The notes: generated by a model not told the origin, from the letters alone. DNA of 38,168 nucleotides from Vibrio nigripulchritudo ATCC 27043 (GCF_000222685.1 NZ_AFWJ01000261.1:1-38168); one strand, 5' to 3'; positions 27,032 to 34,720 are shown, counted from the stretch's first letter. Numbers and translations are program-made.

Positions 27032-28477
27032 TTGCTAAGGAACCTTGTTTATTTGTCTTTAAGCTGCCTTGTTTCTTCGGGCGCTTACGCACAAAGCTTG
27101 CCGGAAAGAATCGAGGAGTTCAAAAGCCAATTTGACACTTCCAAAGCAATAGATTCCTATGACATGCGAGTAATCCAATCGGATTTCCCAAACAAACTGT
27201 TGACACCAGAGTCAATGCTTCCTCAAACAGCCAGCTATCCTCTTCGCGATATTCAACGCTTATACAAACTGTCTGAATCCTGTAAGGGGAAATTGCCTTT
27301 AAGCCCTCTGATCACTGAACCACTGGTATTCACACGTGCAATATGTAAAGGCACGAGACTTCCTATCAAGTGGTTTGCGCGTTCTGGGTTGATTCACCCA
27401 GGTGGTGGTACTTATGCTGCACGTTACGCTGTAACATATCCTGCAATGTATGATGAACTTGAAGACTACATGCACATTGAGGAAAGACCTGAAGCCAGTC
27501 CAAATAGCTTACTAGGTCGCCTTCAGAGAATGGATTACATCGCGATGAAGGCTCTGCTATCTGGCTCAGAGATGCTGATCAGTGAAAATGAACTTTGGTT
27601 AAGGCAAGGGGATGAGTATCTACTGTATCAGGAAAGTATTTGGAACCCTCTTCTCAAAGAGCTTCAAATCCAGGCATCGCTCTACAACGGAAAAGGTAAC
27701 TGCTTTGTCAAAAGTGGGAACATTTGTTGGGAAGTAGAAAATCATTCCGATTTGTTGCTTCACGTCATGATTGGACTGGCTGTTTTCAATGTAGCATTGA
27801 TTTTAGGTTGGGCAGTCACTCGATGGAATAGTAAACGGAAAGAGATGAAAAGCCGTATGTTGGTTCTTCAGATCTTAACCCATGAATTAAGAACACCTAT
27901 TGCCAGCTTGTCTTTGACAGTTGAAGGTTTCAGAAGGGAGTTTGAGAATCTTCCGGAATCTGTATACGACGAGTTTAGACGTTTGTGTGAAGATTCCCGA
28001 AGGTTGCGTCAATTGGCAGAAGCAAGCAAAGACTATCTTCAGTCTGATACCCAACAGCTTTCTACGGAATGGCTACCTTCTGTCAAAGAATGGTTAGATT
28101 TTAGGTTCGAAGATCTCGAACAGCCAATTGAAATTGAACTCGATAGGGACAGCGCAATCAAAGTTAATATTTATTGGTTGGGCACGTGTCTAGATAATTT
28201 AGTCAATAATGCGATCAAATACGGTGTCGCCCCGGTTTCACTTAAGGTCGATACCAAAAAGAATTGCGTCATTTTTAGTGTTACCGACCAAGGTAACTTG
28301 ACCAAGAAAGATTGGAAAACACTCAGAAAGCCTTTTGTGAGTAAGAGTGGATTAGGGCTGGGTTTGACCATTGTCGAATCAATGGTTGAGCGAATGGGAG
28401 GCAAGATGTCTCTGCAAGGCCCACCTACAACATTTAAATTGGAGATACCCTGTGAAACAGACACTGCTTCTGGTTGA
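27032..28477 (+). CDS. vxrA: Envelope-stress sensor histidine kinase VxrA (WigK)
   Basis: A 481-residue inner-membrane kinase. A signal peptide/first membrane segment (to AYA, residue ~20) is followed by a ~220-residue periplasmic sensor with several Cys (ESCKGKL, AICKGT, GNCFVKSGNICWE) that could form disulfides, a membrane segment at ~244-262, H-box LTHELRTPIASL with His284, N-box NLVNNAIKYG, and G2 GLGLGLTIVESM. TTG 27032 is the start, as ATG 27009 meets a stop after two codons. Position after pntAB and the following four genes match the vxrABCDE locus, which controls cell-wall upkeep, type VI secretion and biofilm in V. cholerae. Its 3' end overlaps vxrB by 26 bp. Confidence 0.9.
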   Translation: MLRNLVYLSLSCLVSSGAYAQSLPERIEEFKSQFDTSKAIDSYDMRVIQSDFPNKLLTPESMLPQTASYPLRDIQRLYKLSESCKGKLPLSPLITEPLVFTRAICKGTRLPIKWFARSGLIHPGGGTYAARYAVTYPAMYDELEDYMHIEERPEASPNSLLGRLQRMDYIAMKALLSGSEMLISENELWLRQGDEYLLYQESIWNPLLKELQIQASLYNGKGNCFVKSGNICWEVENHSDLLLHVMIGLAVFNVALILGWAVTRWNSKRKEMKSRMLVLQILTHELRTPIASLSLTVEGFRREFENLPESVYDEFRRLCEDSRRLRQLAEASKDYLQSDTQQLSTEWLPSVKEWLDFRFEDLEQPIEIELDRDSAIKVNIYWLGTCLDNLVNNAIKYGVAPVSLKVDTKKNCVIFSVTDQGNLTKKDWKTLRKPFVSKSGLGLGLTIVESMVERMGGKMSLQGPPTTFKLEIPCETDTASG

Positions 28478-29111
28478 AGATGATAAAAACTTAGCGGACG
28501 GATTGCTTGTTAGCCTGGAGCAAGCAGGATATGAATGTCACCATGCAGAAACTATCGCGGAAGTTAGCCCATTGTGGGACAAAGCTGATCTCGTAATTCT
28601 GGACAGACAGTTACCAGATGGTGATTCTGTTGGTCATTTACCTGAGTGGAAAAAGATAAAACAGGTGCCGGTCATACTGCTTACTGCTTTGGTTTCCGTT
28701 AAAGATAAAGTGAACGGTTTAGATGCGGGTGCAAATGACTACTTAACCAAGCCATTTGCAGAAGCGGAATTGTTCGCTCGAATTAGGGCTCAAATGAGAG
28801 CTCCGGATGGTGAAGAGCTAGACGAAGCGCGCGTAACCACTGACAACCTGATCATCGATAGAAATACCCGAGATGTTATCTACAAAGACGAGTCGGTTAC
28901 TCTTACCCGCACAGAGTTCGATCTTCTTCTGTTTTTGGCTACCAACTTAGGACGCGTATTTACACGAGACGAGTTACTTGATCATGTATGGGGATATAAC
29001 CATTTTCCAACTACACGAACAGTCGATACGCATGTTCTTCAGTTACGACAAAAGCTACCTGGCATCGACATTGAAACCCTCCGCGGTGTTGGATATAAGA
29101 TGAAAAGCTAA
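28452..29111 (+). CDS. vxrB: Response regulator VxrB (WigR)
   Basis: A 219-residue OmpR/PhoB-type regulator. The receiver domain has LLVEDDKN, phospho-acceptor Asp51 in LDRQLPDGD and Lys in YLTKPF. The C-terminal winged helix has LTRTEFDLLLFLATNLGRVFTRDELLDHVWGY and TVDTHVLQLRQKL. The open frame extends back to 28371 inside vxrA, but GTG 28452 with GGAGA six bases before it gives the receiver its natural start (VKQTLLLVEDD). The stop shares a base with vxrC (TAATG). Confidence 0.93.
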   Translation: MKQTLLLVEDDKNLADGLLVSLEQAGYECHHAETIAEVSPLWDKADLVILDRQLPDGDSVGHLPEWKKIKQVPVILLTALVSVKDKVNGLDAGANDYLTKPFAEAELFARIRAQMRAPDGEELDEARVTTDNLIIDRNTRDVIYKDESVTLTRTEFDLLLFLATNLGRVFTRDELLDHVWGYNHFPTTRTVDTHVLQLRQKLPGIDIETLRGVGYKMKS

Positions 29112-29980
29112 TGGTAAAACACCTAATTGCTAGCTTGGTTTGTCTAGTGCCACTGACTGGAAATGCCACCAATCAGTGGTTTGAGCAGCAGACTTCTTTA
29201 ACGAGTGCGCATCAAAAGTTGCTGGAGGATGATCTCGAAGGCACCTTTGATGCGATCGTGGAAGTCTGGCAGCAAAATCCTTCCAAGTACGTTTCCGATC
29301 ATCTTGATCAACTGTTTCTAAAGTCGATTGAAAAAGACTGTGGGCGGTCGCTAAATAGTGAAGGGCTTCCTGATTGGTTAGATGAAGTGGTCATTCGAAG
29401 ACAAATGATCCAGTCTCCCGGCAGAAACAACTCAAGTGTGATCATTGATGTACTAAGCAACAAAGACGTTGAGTCCATTGAATTAGATCGATGGGGAGAA
29501 CAAAACATTTCAAATGAGTCCACATTTGAGAAGTTGAGTTCAGAAACATCCGAGCAAAGTATCTATCAGAAAAGATACAGCTTAAATACTCGCCTTACGA
29601 GTGGTTTGTATCTGTTGAAAATTAAGCCTGTCAACGAAGAGGCTTGGGTCACGTGGGCTGTTATGGCTGAACCCCAAGCGAAGCAAGTTGTACGCTGGCA
29701 GTCAAAAGACAACTGGAAGGTGGAGAAAACGAGTCTCCTGAACAAACATTGCCCTCTCCCTGTTTTGAACATTTCTTTGTTTGATTACCTTGATGGCAAA
29801 TATCAAAAAGTTTGGACTCAAGACTATGAAAGCGATTACCCAAATTCCATTCCGTTAAGAGACTTAGACCCCGATAGATATGTTTTGGCGGTTTCAATAA
29901 CTCATAGACGCTGGCAAGGTGCAGTTTCTATTGAAGATCAACAAGTAATTAGTAAAACCTACGACATTTCGGTGGATTAA
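29111..29980 (+). CDS. vxrC: VxrC-like periplasmic protein (DUF2861-like)
   Basis: A 289-residue exported protein with a signal peptide (MVKHLIASLVCLVPLTGNA) and no membrane segment after it. The mature sequence is hydrophilic with a predicted helical start and a beta-rich second half, with HCPLPVLNISLFDYLDG and SITHRRWQGAVSIEDQQ near the end. I recognise no catalytic motif. By position it equals VxrC; the DUF2861 name is from memory. Start overlaps the vxrB stop, so the genes are co-translated. An accessory role in periplasmic signalling is inferred only. Confidence 0.85.
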   Translation: MVKHLIASLVCLVPLTGNATNQWFEQQTSLTSAHQKLLEDDLEGTFDAIVEVWQQNPSKYVSDHLDQLFLKSIEKDCGRSLNSEGLPDWLDEVVIRRQMIQSPGRNNSSVIIDVLSNKDVESIELDRWGEQNISNESTFEKLSSETSEQSIYQKRYSLNTRLTSGLYLLKIKPVNEEAWVTWAVMAEPQAKQVVRWQSKDNWKVEKTSLLNKHCPLPVLNISLFDYLDGKYQKVWTQDYESDYPNSIPLRDLDPDRYVLAVSITHRRWQGAVSIEDQQVISKTYDISVD

Positions 29981-30043
29981 AAATTCTAAAGATCTGATAA
30001 TTTAAGCCGATAATGATTAAAAGGACAAAGTTACGGTTTGATT

Positions 30044-31195
30044 ATGAAAAAAATCAGTTTATCTATATCCACTGCGGTTGCGTTAGCTCTGGCTACTTCA
30101 TCAGTTTCTGCGGCTAATTACTCTGTTGATGGTCGAGGGGACGCGATGGGAGGAGTGGGTGTTGTATCGGCTGATTTCCTGTCAGCACCATTTTATAACC
30201 CTTCACTTGCTGCTTTATATCGTCGTGATGACAATGCAGGGATGATCATTCCAGGCGTCGGTGTCAGCTATGTCGACAACGGCAAGATGCTAGCCGATAT
30301 TAAAAATGCCGCTGATGCAATTGATGGCAATGACCCTGCTCAGATCTTATCCGTTTACGATGACCTTGTCGGGGACGAGATTGCACTTGATATTGGTGTA
30401 GTCGGTGCCTTCGCTATCCCCAATCAGTTTGTATCGATGAATGTTTTTGGCAAGGTCTACACAGAGTCATACATTACAGCGGATATGGCACCTAGCTCAG
30501 TGCCGGATATAGACAAACTCGACCAATCTCTGATTAAAGTGATGGGGATAGGTGTTACCGAGCTTGGAATTACTTTCGCAAAATATTACACGCTATTCGG
30601 TCAGCATATATCGATAGGTGCCTCGCCAAAAATTCAGCGTGTTTATACCGTTGCAAGCCATGCATCGTTTTCTAACTTTGGGTTTGGTCGAATCACAGAT
30701 TCCACATCAGGCGAGACCGCATTCAACCTGGATTTGGGGGCAGTTTGGTTTTACGGTCCTTTTCGCGTAGGCGCTTCAGCCATGAACATTATGACTAGAG
30801 ATATCGAAACCGCGCAGGAAACAGTTAGCGCAGGTGGACGCAATGTACAAATTGGCGACACCTATGAACTTCGACCAAATTACACCGTTGGTGCTGGTTT
30901 AGTTGGTGACTATTATACGTTCAGTGTTGATTATGATCTGGTTACTCGTAAGAAATTCCAGGGAATGTCCGGCGACGATTCCCAAATGCTTCGAGCAGGG
31001 TTGGAAGTTGATCTAATGAGGCAGCTACAATTGCGAGGCGGATATTACACCAACTTAGCCAAAGAAAACGATGAAGGTACGTTTACAGCGGGTATAGGAT
31101 TATCTCCACTGGGTATTATTACTATGGACATAGGCGCGAGCTATACCAACGCAAACTCTATGGGTGTATACGTTAATTTTCTTGGCAACTATTAA
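30044..31195 (+). CDS. vxrD: VxrD-like outer-membrane protein (TraF/FadL-type barrel)
   Basis: A 383-residue barrel protein. ATG 30044 begins the signal peptide MKKISLSISTAVALALATSSVSA; an in-frame TTG six bases upstream is less likely. The mature start NYSVDGRGDAMGGVGVVSADFLSAPFYNPSL resembles the conjugal-transfer TraF-like/FadL-OmpP1 barrel group, where an N-terminal region plugs the barrel. Alternating strands follow (FRVGASAMNIMTRD, YELRPNYTVGAGLVGDYYTFSVDYD), with GYYTNL and a C-terminal GVYVNFLGNY. By order it equals VxrD. It lies 63 bp after vxrC. Its cargo, if any, is unknown; despite the family name there is no sign of conjugation genes. Confidence 0.87.
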   Translation: MKKISLSISTAVALALATSSVSAANYSVDGRGDAMGGVGVVSADFLSAPFYNPSLAALYRRDDNAGMIIPGVGVSYVDNGKMLADIKNAADAIDGNDPAQILSVYDDLVGDEIALDIGVVGAFAIPNQFVSMNVFGKVYTESYITADMAPSSVPDIDKLDQSLIKVMGIGVTELGITFAKYYTLFGQHISIGASPKIQRVYTVASHASFSNFGFGRITDSTSGETAFNLDLGAVWFYGPFRVGASAMNIMTRDIETAQETVSAGGRNVQIGDTYELRPNYTVGAGLVGDYYTFSVDYDLVTRKKFQGMSGDDSQMLRAGLEVDLMRQLQLRGGYYTNLAKENDEGTFTAGIGLSPLGIITMDIGASYTNANSMGVYVNFLGNY

Positions 31196-31234
31196 AATAT
31201 CCTGTAAATTTTGCCTCCTTTAACGGAGGTAGAA

Positions 31235-31378
31235 ATGTTTCAAGATTTACCTAATCTCACACATGAAGAACAGCAAGAAGCGGTAGAGCGCATTCAAAAA
31301 TTGATGGAGCAGGGTGTGAGTACTGCAGAGGCAATTAAAATCATTGCCGACGAAATTAGAAATGAAAAGAAAGGCTAG
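31235..31378 (+). CDS. vxrE: VxrE-like UPF0181/YoaH-family small protein
   Basis: A 47-residue protein that begins [20 protein letters not shown] and continues [18 protein letters not shown]. This matches E. coli YoaH ([20 protein letters not shown]) closely. Excellent Shine-Dalgarno (ACGGAGGT, four bases before ATG). It is the last gene of the vxr locus and its stop codon lies inside the terminator stem. The role of the family is unknown; the helical, Gln/Glu-rich form suggests a protein-interaction module. Confidence 0.88.
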   Translation: MFQDLPNLTHEEQQEAVERIQKLMEQGVSTAEAIKIIADEIRNEKKG

Positions 31379-31397
31379 GGGAGACCCTAGCTTTTTT
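31374..31397 (+). terminator. Terminator of the vxr operon
   Basis: GCTAGGG / CCCTAGC 7-bp stem with a GAGA tetraloop, followed by six T. The vxrE stop codon (31376-31378) is inside the left arm, so translation reaching the stop meets the hairpin directly. Confidence 0.92.
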
Positions 31398-31763
31398 GTT
31401 TTCATGCACCTGTAAATTCCGCCCGACCAAACTTACCTTTCCTTCTACCAGTTGGCTTTTTCGCGCCAACATTTCCCTTACTAAGAATCCTTTAGTTTTT
31501 TCAAGCGGTATTTTAAAGCCAATGAAAGTGACAGGGGAGATATGTGACACCCTGAGCTTTTAAGTAAAACAACGGATTCCGGCGTAGCGATTAGTGCTGC
31601 ATTTGGTTCAATTGCATTTAAAAACAATAGTTTATAAAACAGGTGGATATTCTGACCAAGTTCGAGTAGTAAGCACTTACTAAGACCGTAGAGAAGCAAT
31701 GCGTTAGTTATCCACAGGATATTATCGGTTTTTATGTTTTTTTGATTTTGGTAGGACCAAAAA
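31398..31763. other. Non-coding stretch between the vxr operon and a lipoprotein gene
   Basis: No supported gene. Two minus-strand frames here (31356-31550, 31481-31699) give low-complexity, unrecognised peptides; one of them is read through the vxr terminator. There is a GTTGGC / GCCAAC hairpin near 31440-31460 and a perfect DnaA-box sequence TTATCCACA at 31708-31716, alone and without iterons. Nothing else stands out. Confidence 0.5.
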
Positions 31764-31784
31764 AGACCCGCTTAATGCGGGTCT
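31764..31784 (-). terminator. Terminator of the 31817-32404 gene
   Basis: Perfect 8-bp stem AGACCCGC / GCGGGTCT with a TTAAT loop; on the minus strand it is followed by six T. It is 33 bp past the stop. Confidence 0.9.
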
Positions 31785-31816
31785 CTAAATGAAATAGTTA
31801 AGTCGGAGTGTAATGA

Positions 31817-32404
31817 CTATTTTGAGGCGATAATTTTGCAGTTAGGTAAGGTGTAATGGGTTTTCGTTAGGCATAGCCTTATTGCTGCTTCCTCTGCATC
31901 AACCTTAGAGCTTTCATCTGAAGAATAGCCAAGCAAACCTAATTTGTTGCCAGCAATTGCTGAATGAGTAGTTGCCTGACTAAAGCGTTCAAATACATCA
32001 ATATCCTGCATGCTTGAAACTTCTTTCGGATAACCGTTTGTATCGACAGTAACCTGAGTTTCCTCATAAGCGACGACTTTACATCCCTCAGGGTTAGTCG
32101 CACGAGCGCTGCATAAAAATAAAGCTTCTTTCTTTGCCGCTTCCAGACTTATTTTGTCGGTCGCAAAACCAAAGGACATCGCTCTTTTTCCTTTCCAGTA
32201 AACAGCAAACGCTTTATTACCAGGTTTTTCTAAATAGGCGTTATATCTTTGTGTCATCCATGAGTGGGGATAGTATTCAATACTTTCTTGAAGTGTTTCG
32301 GAGGTATAGCTATCTAAATTTAAGCTATTAACTTTCTCCGAGATCGTTGTAGCACAGCCTTGCAAAGCTAAAATGCCGGCAGCCAAAACCCAGCGGTATT
32401 CCAT
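31817..32404 (-). CDS. Lipoprotein with two DUF4189-like repeats
   Basis: A 195-residue lipoprotein: signal MEYRWVLAAGILALQGC with lipobox LQGC. After a helical ~50-residue stretch come two related segments: KAFAVYWKGKRAMSFGFATD...A.KKEALFLCSAR....EGCKVVAYE (about 63-115) and HSAIAGNKLGLLGYSSDES...AEEAAIRLCLTK....PNCKIIASK (about 145-195). Each has an A-rich helix followed by a Cys pair (C...C) and an IV/II strand. This pattern recalls DUF4189-type domains; that assignment is tentative. No enzyme motif seen. Monocistronic, with its own terminator. Confidence 0.75.
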   Translation of the reverse strand: MEYRWVLAAGILALQGCATTISEKVNSLNLDSYTSETLQESIEYYPHSWMTQRYNAYLEKPGNKAFAVYWKGKRAMSFGFATDKISLEAAKKEALFLCSARATNPEGCKVVAYEETQVTVDTNGYPKEVSSMQDIDVFERFSQATTHSAIAGNKLGLLGYSSDESSKVDAEEAAIRLCLTKTHYTLPNCKIIASK

Positions 32405-32519
32405 ATAATTCTCGTGAAAAATTGCTTCTGTATAAAAGTGGATATTCGTTCAATAGTATGCGATTCGCCATAAAAAATGTATAGGTATTTCAACTGTGAA
32501 CTGTGATGTTGGTGCGAAT

Positions 32520-32536
32520 AATTCACGGCGTGAATT
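32520..32536. repeat. 17-bp palindrome
   Basis: AATTCACG-G-CGTGAATT is a perfect 8-1-8 palindrome about 115 bp upstream of the lipoprotein gene. It may be an operator; no regulator consensus is recognised. Confidence 0.5.
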
Positions 32537-32839
32537 CCAAGTGCTTTAAATATGTCCTAGTAATTATTTTCTTGTCAGTAAAATTATTTGCGGACAGCAT
32601 GCATACTTAAATCATGTATTCTTTTAAGAGTTCGATATTAGAATGAAATCCAAGGGAACAGCCATTACGAGATTGGTCATAAGTTCTATGTGGTAGAGCT
32701 CCCTTTTACAATACCTTTGGTGCGTATTATCTATCTTATGTTAAATAAGATGTCAGTCTACGTCGATTCTGATGCATTAAGCTCTCCCTTTCCCTTCAAA
32801 AGCCATGCAATTTAACCATAATCCTATTTACCATAAAAT
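32537..32839. other. Non-coding stretch, possible gene remnant
   Basis: About 300 bp with no supported gene. It holds the inverted repeat at 32733-32751 and one short frame starting near 32740 (MLNKMSVYVDSDALSSPFPF then stop), whose start faintly resembles the beginning of YaiI-type proteins (M.IWVDADA). That is too short to claim. The rest is A/T-rich without repeats that I can see. Confidence 0.35.
32733..32751. repeat. 7-5-7 inverted repeat
   Basis: ATCTTAT-GTTAA-ATAAGAT in the long non-coding stretch before the YciH gene. Perfect arms but A/T-rich, so weak evidence of function. Confidence 0.35.
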
Positions 32840-32887
32840 AGCTAATAGTCATTTCTTTAATCAGAGATTAAGCAATGACTATTAGCT
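32840..32887. repeat. 48-nt near-perfect hairpin
   Basis: The left arm (32840-32862) and right arm (32866-32887) are complementary over AGCTAATAGTCATT / AATGACTATTAGCT and again over TTAATC / GATTAA, with a small internal loop (TCT opposite GC) and an AGA end loop. It is not needed as the YciH terminator, which is at 32926-32946. It could be a small structured RNA, an operator or a palindromic repeat element. No flanking target duplication is seen. Confidence 0.6.
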
Positions 32888-32925
32888 GTGAGTCCATACT
32901 ATTGACTGTTTGTCAGGCACAAAAA

Positions 32926-32946
32926 AGCCAAGCGCTTTGCTTGGCT
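32926..32946 (-). terminator. Terminator of the yciH gene
   Basis: Perfect 8-bp stem AGCCAAGC / GCTTGGCT with a GCTTT loop; on the minus strand it is followed by six T, about 20 bp after the stop. Confidence 0.9.
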
Positions 32947-32966
32947 CTAACTTCTTCTGAATTCTA

Positions 32967-33278
32967 TCAACCGCCGGCTAACTTAACGGTGTGTCCTTTT
33001 TTCTCAAGGTGCGCTTTTATCTTATCGCGGTTGTCACCCTGGATCTCGATGTTGCCATCTTTTACTGAGCCACCGCATCCGCAAACCTTTTTCAGTTCTG
33101 CTGCTAATAGTTTTAAAGGTGCATCGTCAAGGTCTAATCCTGTTACGATGCAAACGCCTTTGCCTTTTCTGCCTTTTGTTTGGCGTTGAATACGAACAAT
33201 GCCGTCTCCTTTTTCTCGTTCTGGCTTGGCTTCTTCGGCTTTAATTCTTCCAACTTCTGTTGAATATACAAGAGACAT
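32967..33278 (-). CDS. yciH: SUI1/eIF1-family translation factor YciH
   Basis: A 103-residue SUI1-domain protein. The N-terminal linker (MSLVYSTEVGRIKAEEAKPE) is followed by VRIQRQTKGRKGKGVCIVTGLDLDD, LKLLAAELKKVCGCGGSVKDGNIEIQGD and IKAHLEKKGHTVKLAGG, the complete YciH/eIF1 fold including CGCGGSVK. The family binds the small ribosomal subunit near the P site and affects start-site choice; in E. coli YciH is linked to inhibition of translation under stress. A terminator follows at 32926-32946. The gene upstream ends 34 bp away on the same strand, so they may share a transcript. Confidence 0.94.
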   Translation of the reverse strand: MSLVYSTEVGRIKAEEAKPEREKGDGIVRIQRQTKGRKGKGVCIVTGLDLDDAPLKLLAAELKKVCGCGGSVKDGNIEIQGDNRDKIKAHLEKKGHTVKLAGG

Positions 33279-33312
33279 TTCAATTTCTCGATTTCAAATA
33301 GTGTTGAGCATT

Positions 33313-33663
33313 TTAGCCTTTTTTGGCGGCGGCAGCCAAGTGCGCATCAATGTGTTTCTGAATAGCCAGCTTACCACCTTTGATCAGGCGACCATTGAAA
33401 AAACAATACCATGCGTTAGGTGCACCAGTATCGTTTTTTAATTGAAAACCGTTATAGTTCTCTTCAGTTCCAGCTGCCACGGCTTTCGCTTCAAGAGAAG
33501 CAAATTCCTTCGGATCAATCAGTGACGCAGTTTCACACCACCAGTCAATGCTCTTTTTCACAGATGCTAAGCTTCCAGAAAGTACTCTGTTTTTAATCTT
33601 TACTTGCCAGACTTGTCCATTAGATGACTGCAAAGTAAATCCGCGATGCATGCTATTTGCCAT
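33313..33663 (-). CDS. Conserved Vibrio protein, DUF3319-like
   Basis: A 116-residue protein with two related halves: GFTLQSSNGQVWQVKIKNRVLSGSLASVKKSIDWW and GFQLKNDTGAPNAWYCFFNGRLIKGGKLAIQKHIDAHL. Each half reads as 'G-F-L ... G ... W ... NR/GR-L-G ... IKK-I', so it is probably a tandem repeat of a small beta-beta-beta-alpha unit. It fits what I recall of DUF3319 in Vibrio; that name is from memory. No signal peptide or catalytic residues. Function unknown. Confidence 0.78.
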   Translation of the reverse strand: MANSMHRGFTLQSSNGQVWQVKIKNRVLSGSLASVKKSIDWWCETASLIDPKEFASLEAKAVAAGTEENYNGFQLKNDTGAPNAWYCFFNGRLIKGGKLAIQKHIDAHLAAAAKKG

Positions 33664-33763
33664 AATAGTGAACTCTTAGTTCTTTGTTTCTATTAATAAT
33701 AATTGTAATCCTTGGATTCGCAAGTAGAATTACTTAACAAATGCATGGTTATGGTGCGTTAAA

Positions 33764-34720
33764 TTGAGAAAAAACATCACTCCGATCACAAATCTAGAAA
33801 TTAAGACTGCAAGCATAAGGCAATTTTCCGATGCAGTTAACTTAGATATGCTAGACAGCTTGACTCAAGGGTGTTACTCGGTTAACTCGTTGAAATCCAT
33901 GCTTAACGATTGGAATTTGTTCGTAGCGTTTTGCCAAGATAGACATGTTTCTCCCCTACCCGCTTCTGTCACCGCCACCAGGTTGTTTCTTAGTACTGAG
34001 AGTAAAAAGAAAAAATTTCCATCCATAAAAAGATTCGCGTTGACGATTGGAACCATACACAAAATTCACGACTTGAAAGACCCAGCAAACCATCGCCAGA
34101 TAAAGTTTCTGTTGAATGAGCTTCGTGCATCCAAAAGTGAAGACGTTAAAAGTGCAAGTGCCTTTACCAAGGCGTATCTAGACAAACTGCACACACTGCT
34201 TTCCCCCTCAATTCTGCTTAAAGATATGCGTGACTTGGCGATTTATCACGTGATGTTTGAATGTGCTTTGAAGCGTTCAGAGCTAAGGCAACTCAGTTTT
34301 GAAGACATTTCTTACGCTAATAGTCTTGCTCATATACAGGTGCAAGACAAAGTGTATGAATTGAGTTCTCAAGCTTCGACAACACTGAAACGTTGGTTGA
34401 GCCACAATACGACGGACATCCCTTTTTGTCGTATCGATAAACACGAAAACCTTTATGACTCCAGGCTTGATGATTCTTCAATCTATCGCGTGTTTCGTAG
34501 GGCAAGTGATTTACTTTGTTTGTCGGAAGATCAGAGGCTATCGGGGCAATCTAGTCGAGTTGGTGCGGTGCAGGAACTGGCTTTTCAAGGATATCGACTT
34601 AAAGATATTCAAGATTTCGGGCGTTGGTTGAGCCCGGTTATGCCCGCTCAATACCTTGGAAGAACGGGCAAATCCAGTGCTGAAAAATTAAAATTTATCT
34701 CGATCAAGCCGTGGGATTAG
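33764..34720 (+). CDS. Atypical tyrosine recombinase/integrase
   Basis: A 318-residue protein of XerC/XerD size. The N-terminal ~110 residues form a SAM-like core-binding domain (SVNSLKSMLNDWNLFVAFCQ). The catalytic domain gives Arg171 (LKRSEL), Lys196 (QDKVYEL), Arg265 (SSRVGAVQELAFQG), Trp288 (GRW) and nucleophile Tyr297 (AQYLGR). The gaps R265-W288 (23) and W288-Y297 (9) equal those of XerD. The usual His three residues before the second Arg is Gln262. The start is TTG 33764, as no ATG lies in frame upstream. No excisionase, phage genes or att repeats are found nearby, so it looks like a resident chromosomal gene. The 3' end overlaps ddl by 17 bp (convergent). Confidence 0.85.
   Translation: MRKNITPITNLEIKTASIRQFSDAVNLDMLDSLTQGCYSVNSLKSMLNDWNLFVAFCQDRHVSPLPASVTATRLFLSTESKKKKFPSIKRFALTIGTIHKIHDLKDPANHRQIKFLLNELRASKSEDVKSASAFTKAYLDKLHTLLSPSILLKDMRDLAIYHVMFECALKRSELRQLSFEDISYANSLAHIQVQDKVYELSSQASTTLKRWLSHNTTDIPFCRIDKHENLYDSRLDDSSIYRVFRRASDLLCLSEDQRLSGQSSRVGAVQELAFQGYRLKDIQDFGRWLSPVMPAQYLGRTGKSSAEKLKFISIKPWD

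Noticed and set aside
30044-31195. Conjugation (TraF) function for the VxrD-like protein
   Set aside because: The resemblance is only to the barrel family; no transfer genes are near, and context places it in the vxr locus.
31356-31699. Two minus-strand frames after the vxr operon
   Set aside because: Unrecognised low-complexity peptides, one reading through a terminator; no ribosome site.
31708-31716. DnaA box TTATCCACA as part of an origin
   Set aside because: A single 9-mer with no iterons, AT-rich unwinding region or rctB/repA gene; expected by chance in a genome.
32740-32815. YaiI-like gene remnant
   Set aside because: Only a few residues resemble the start of that family; too short to support.
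33764-34720. Genomic island or integron carried by the recombinase
   Set aside because: No attC/VCR-like arrays, direct att repeats, cargo or base-composition shift by eye; the flanking genes are core.
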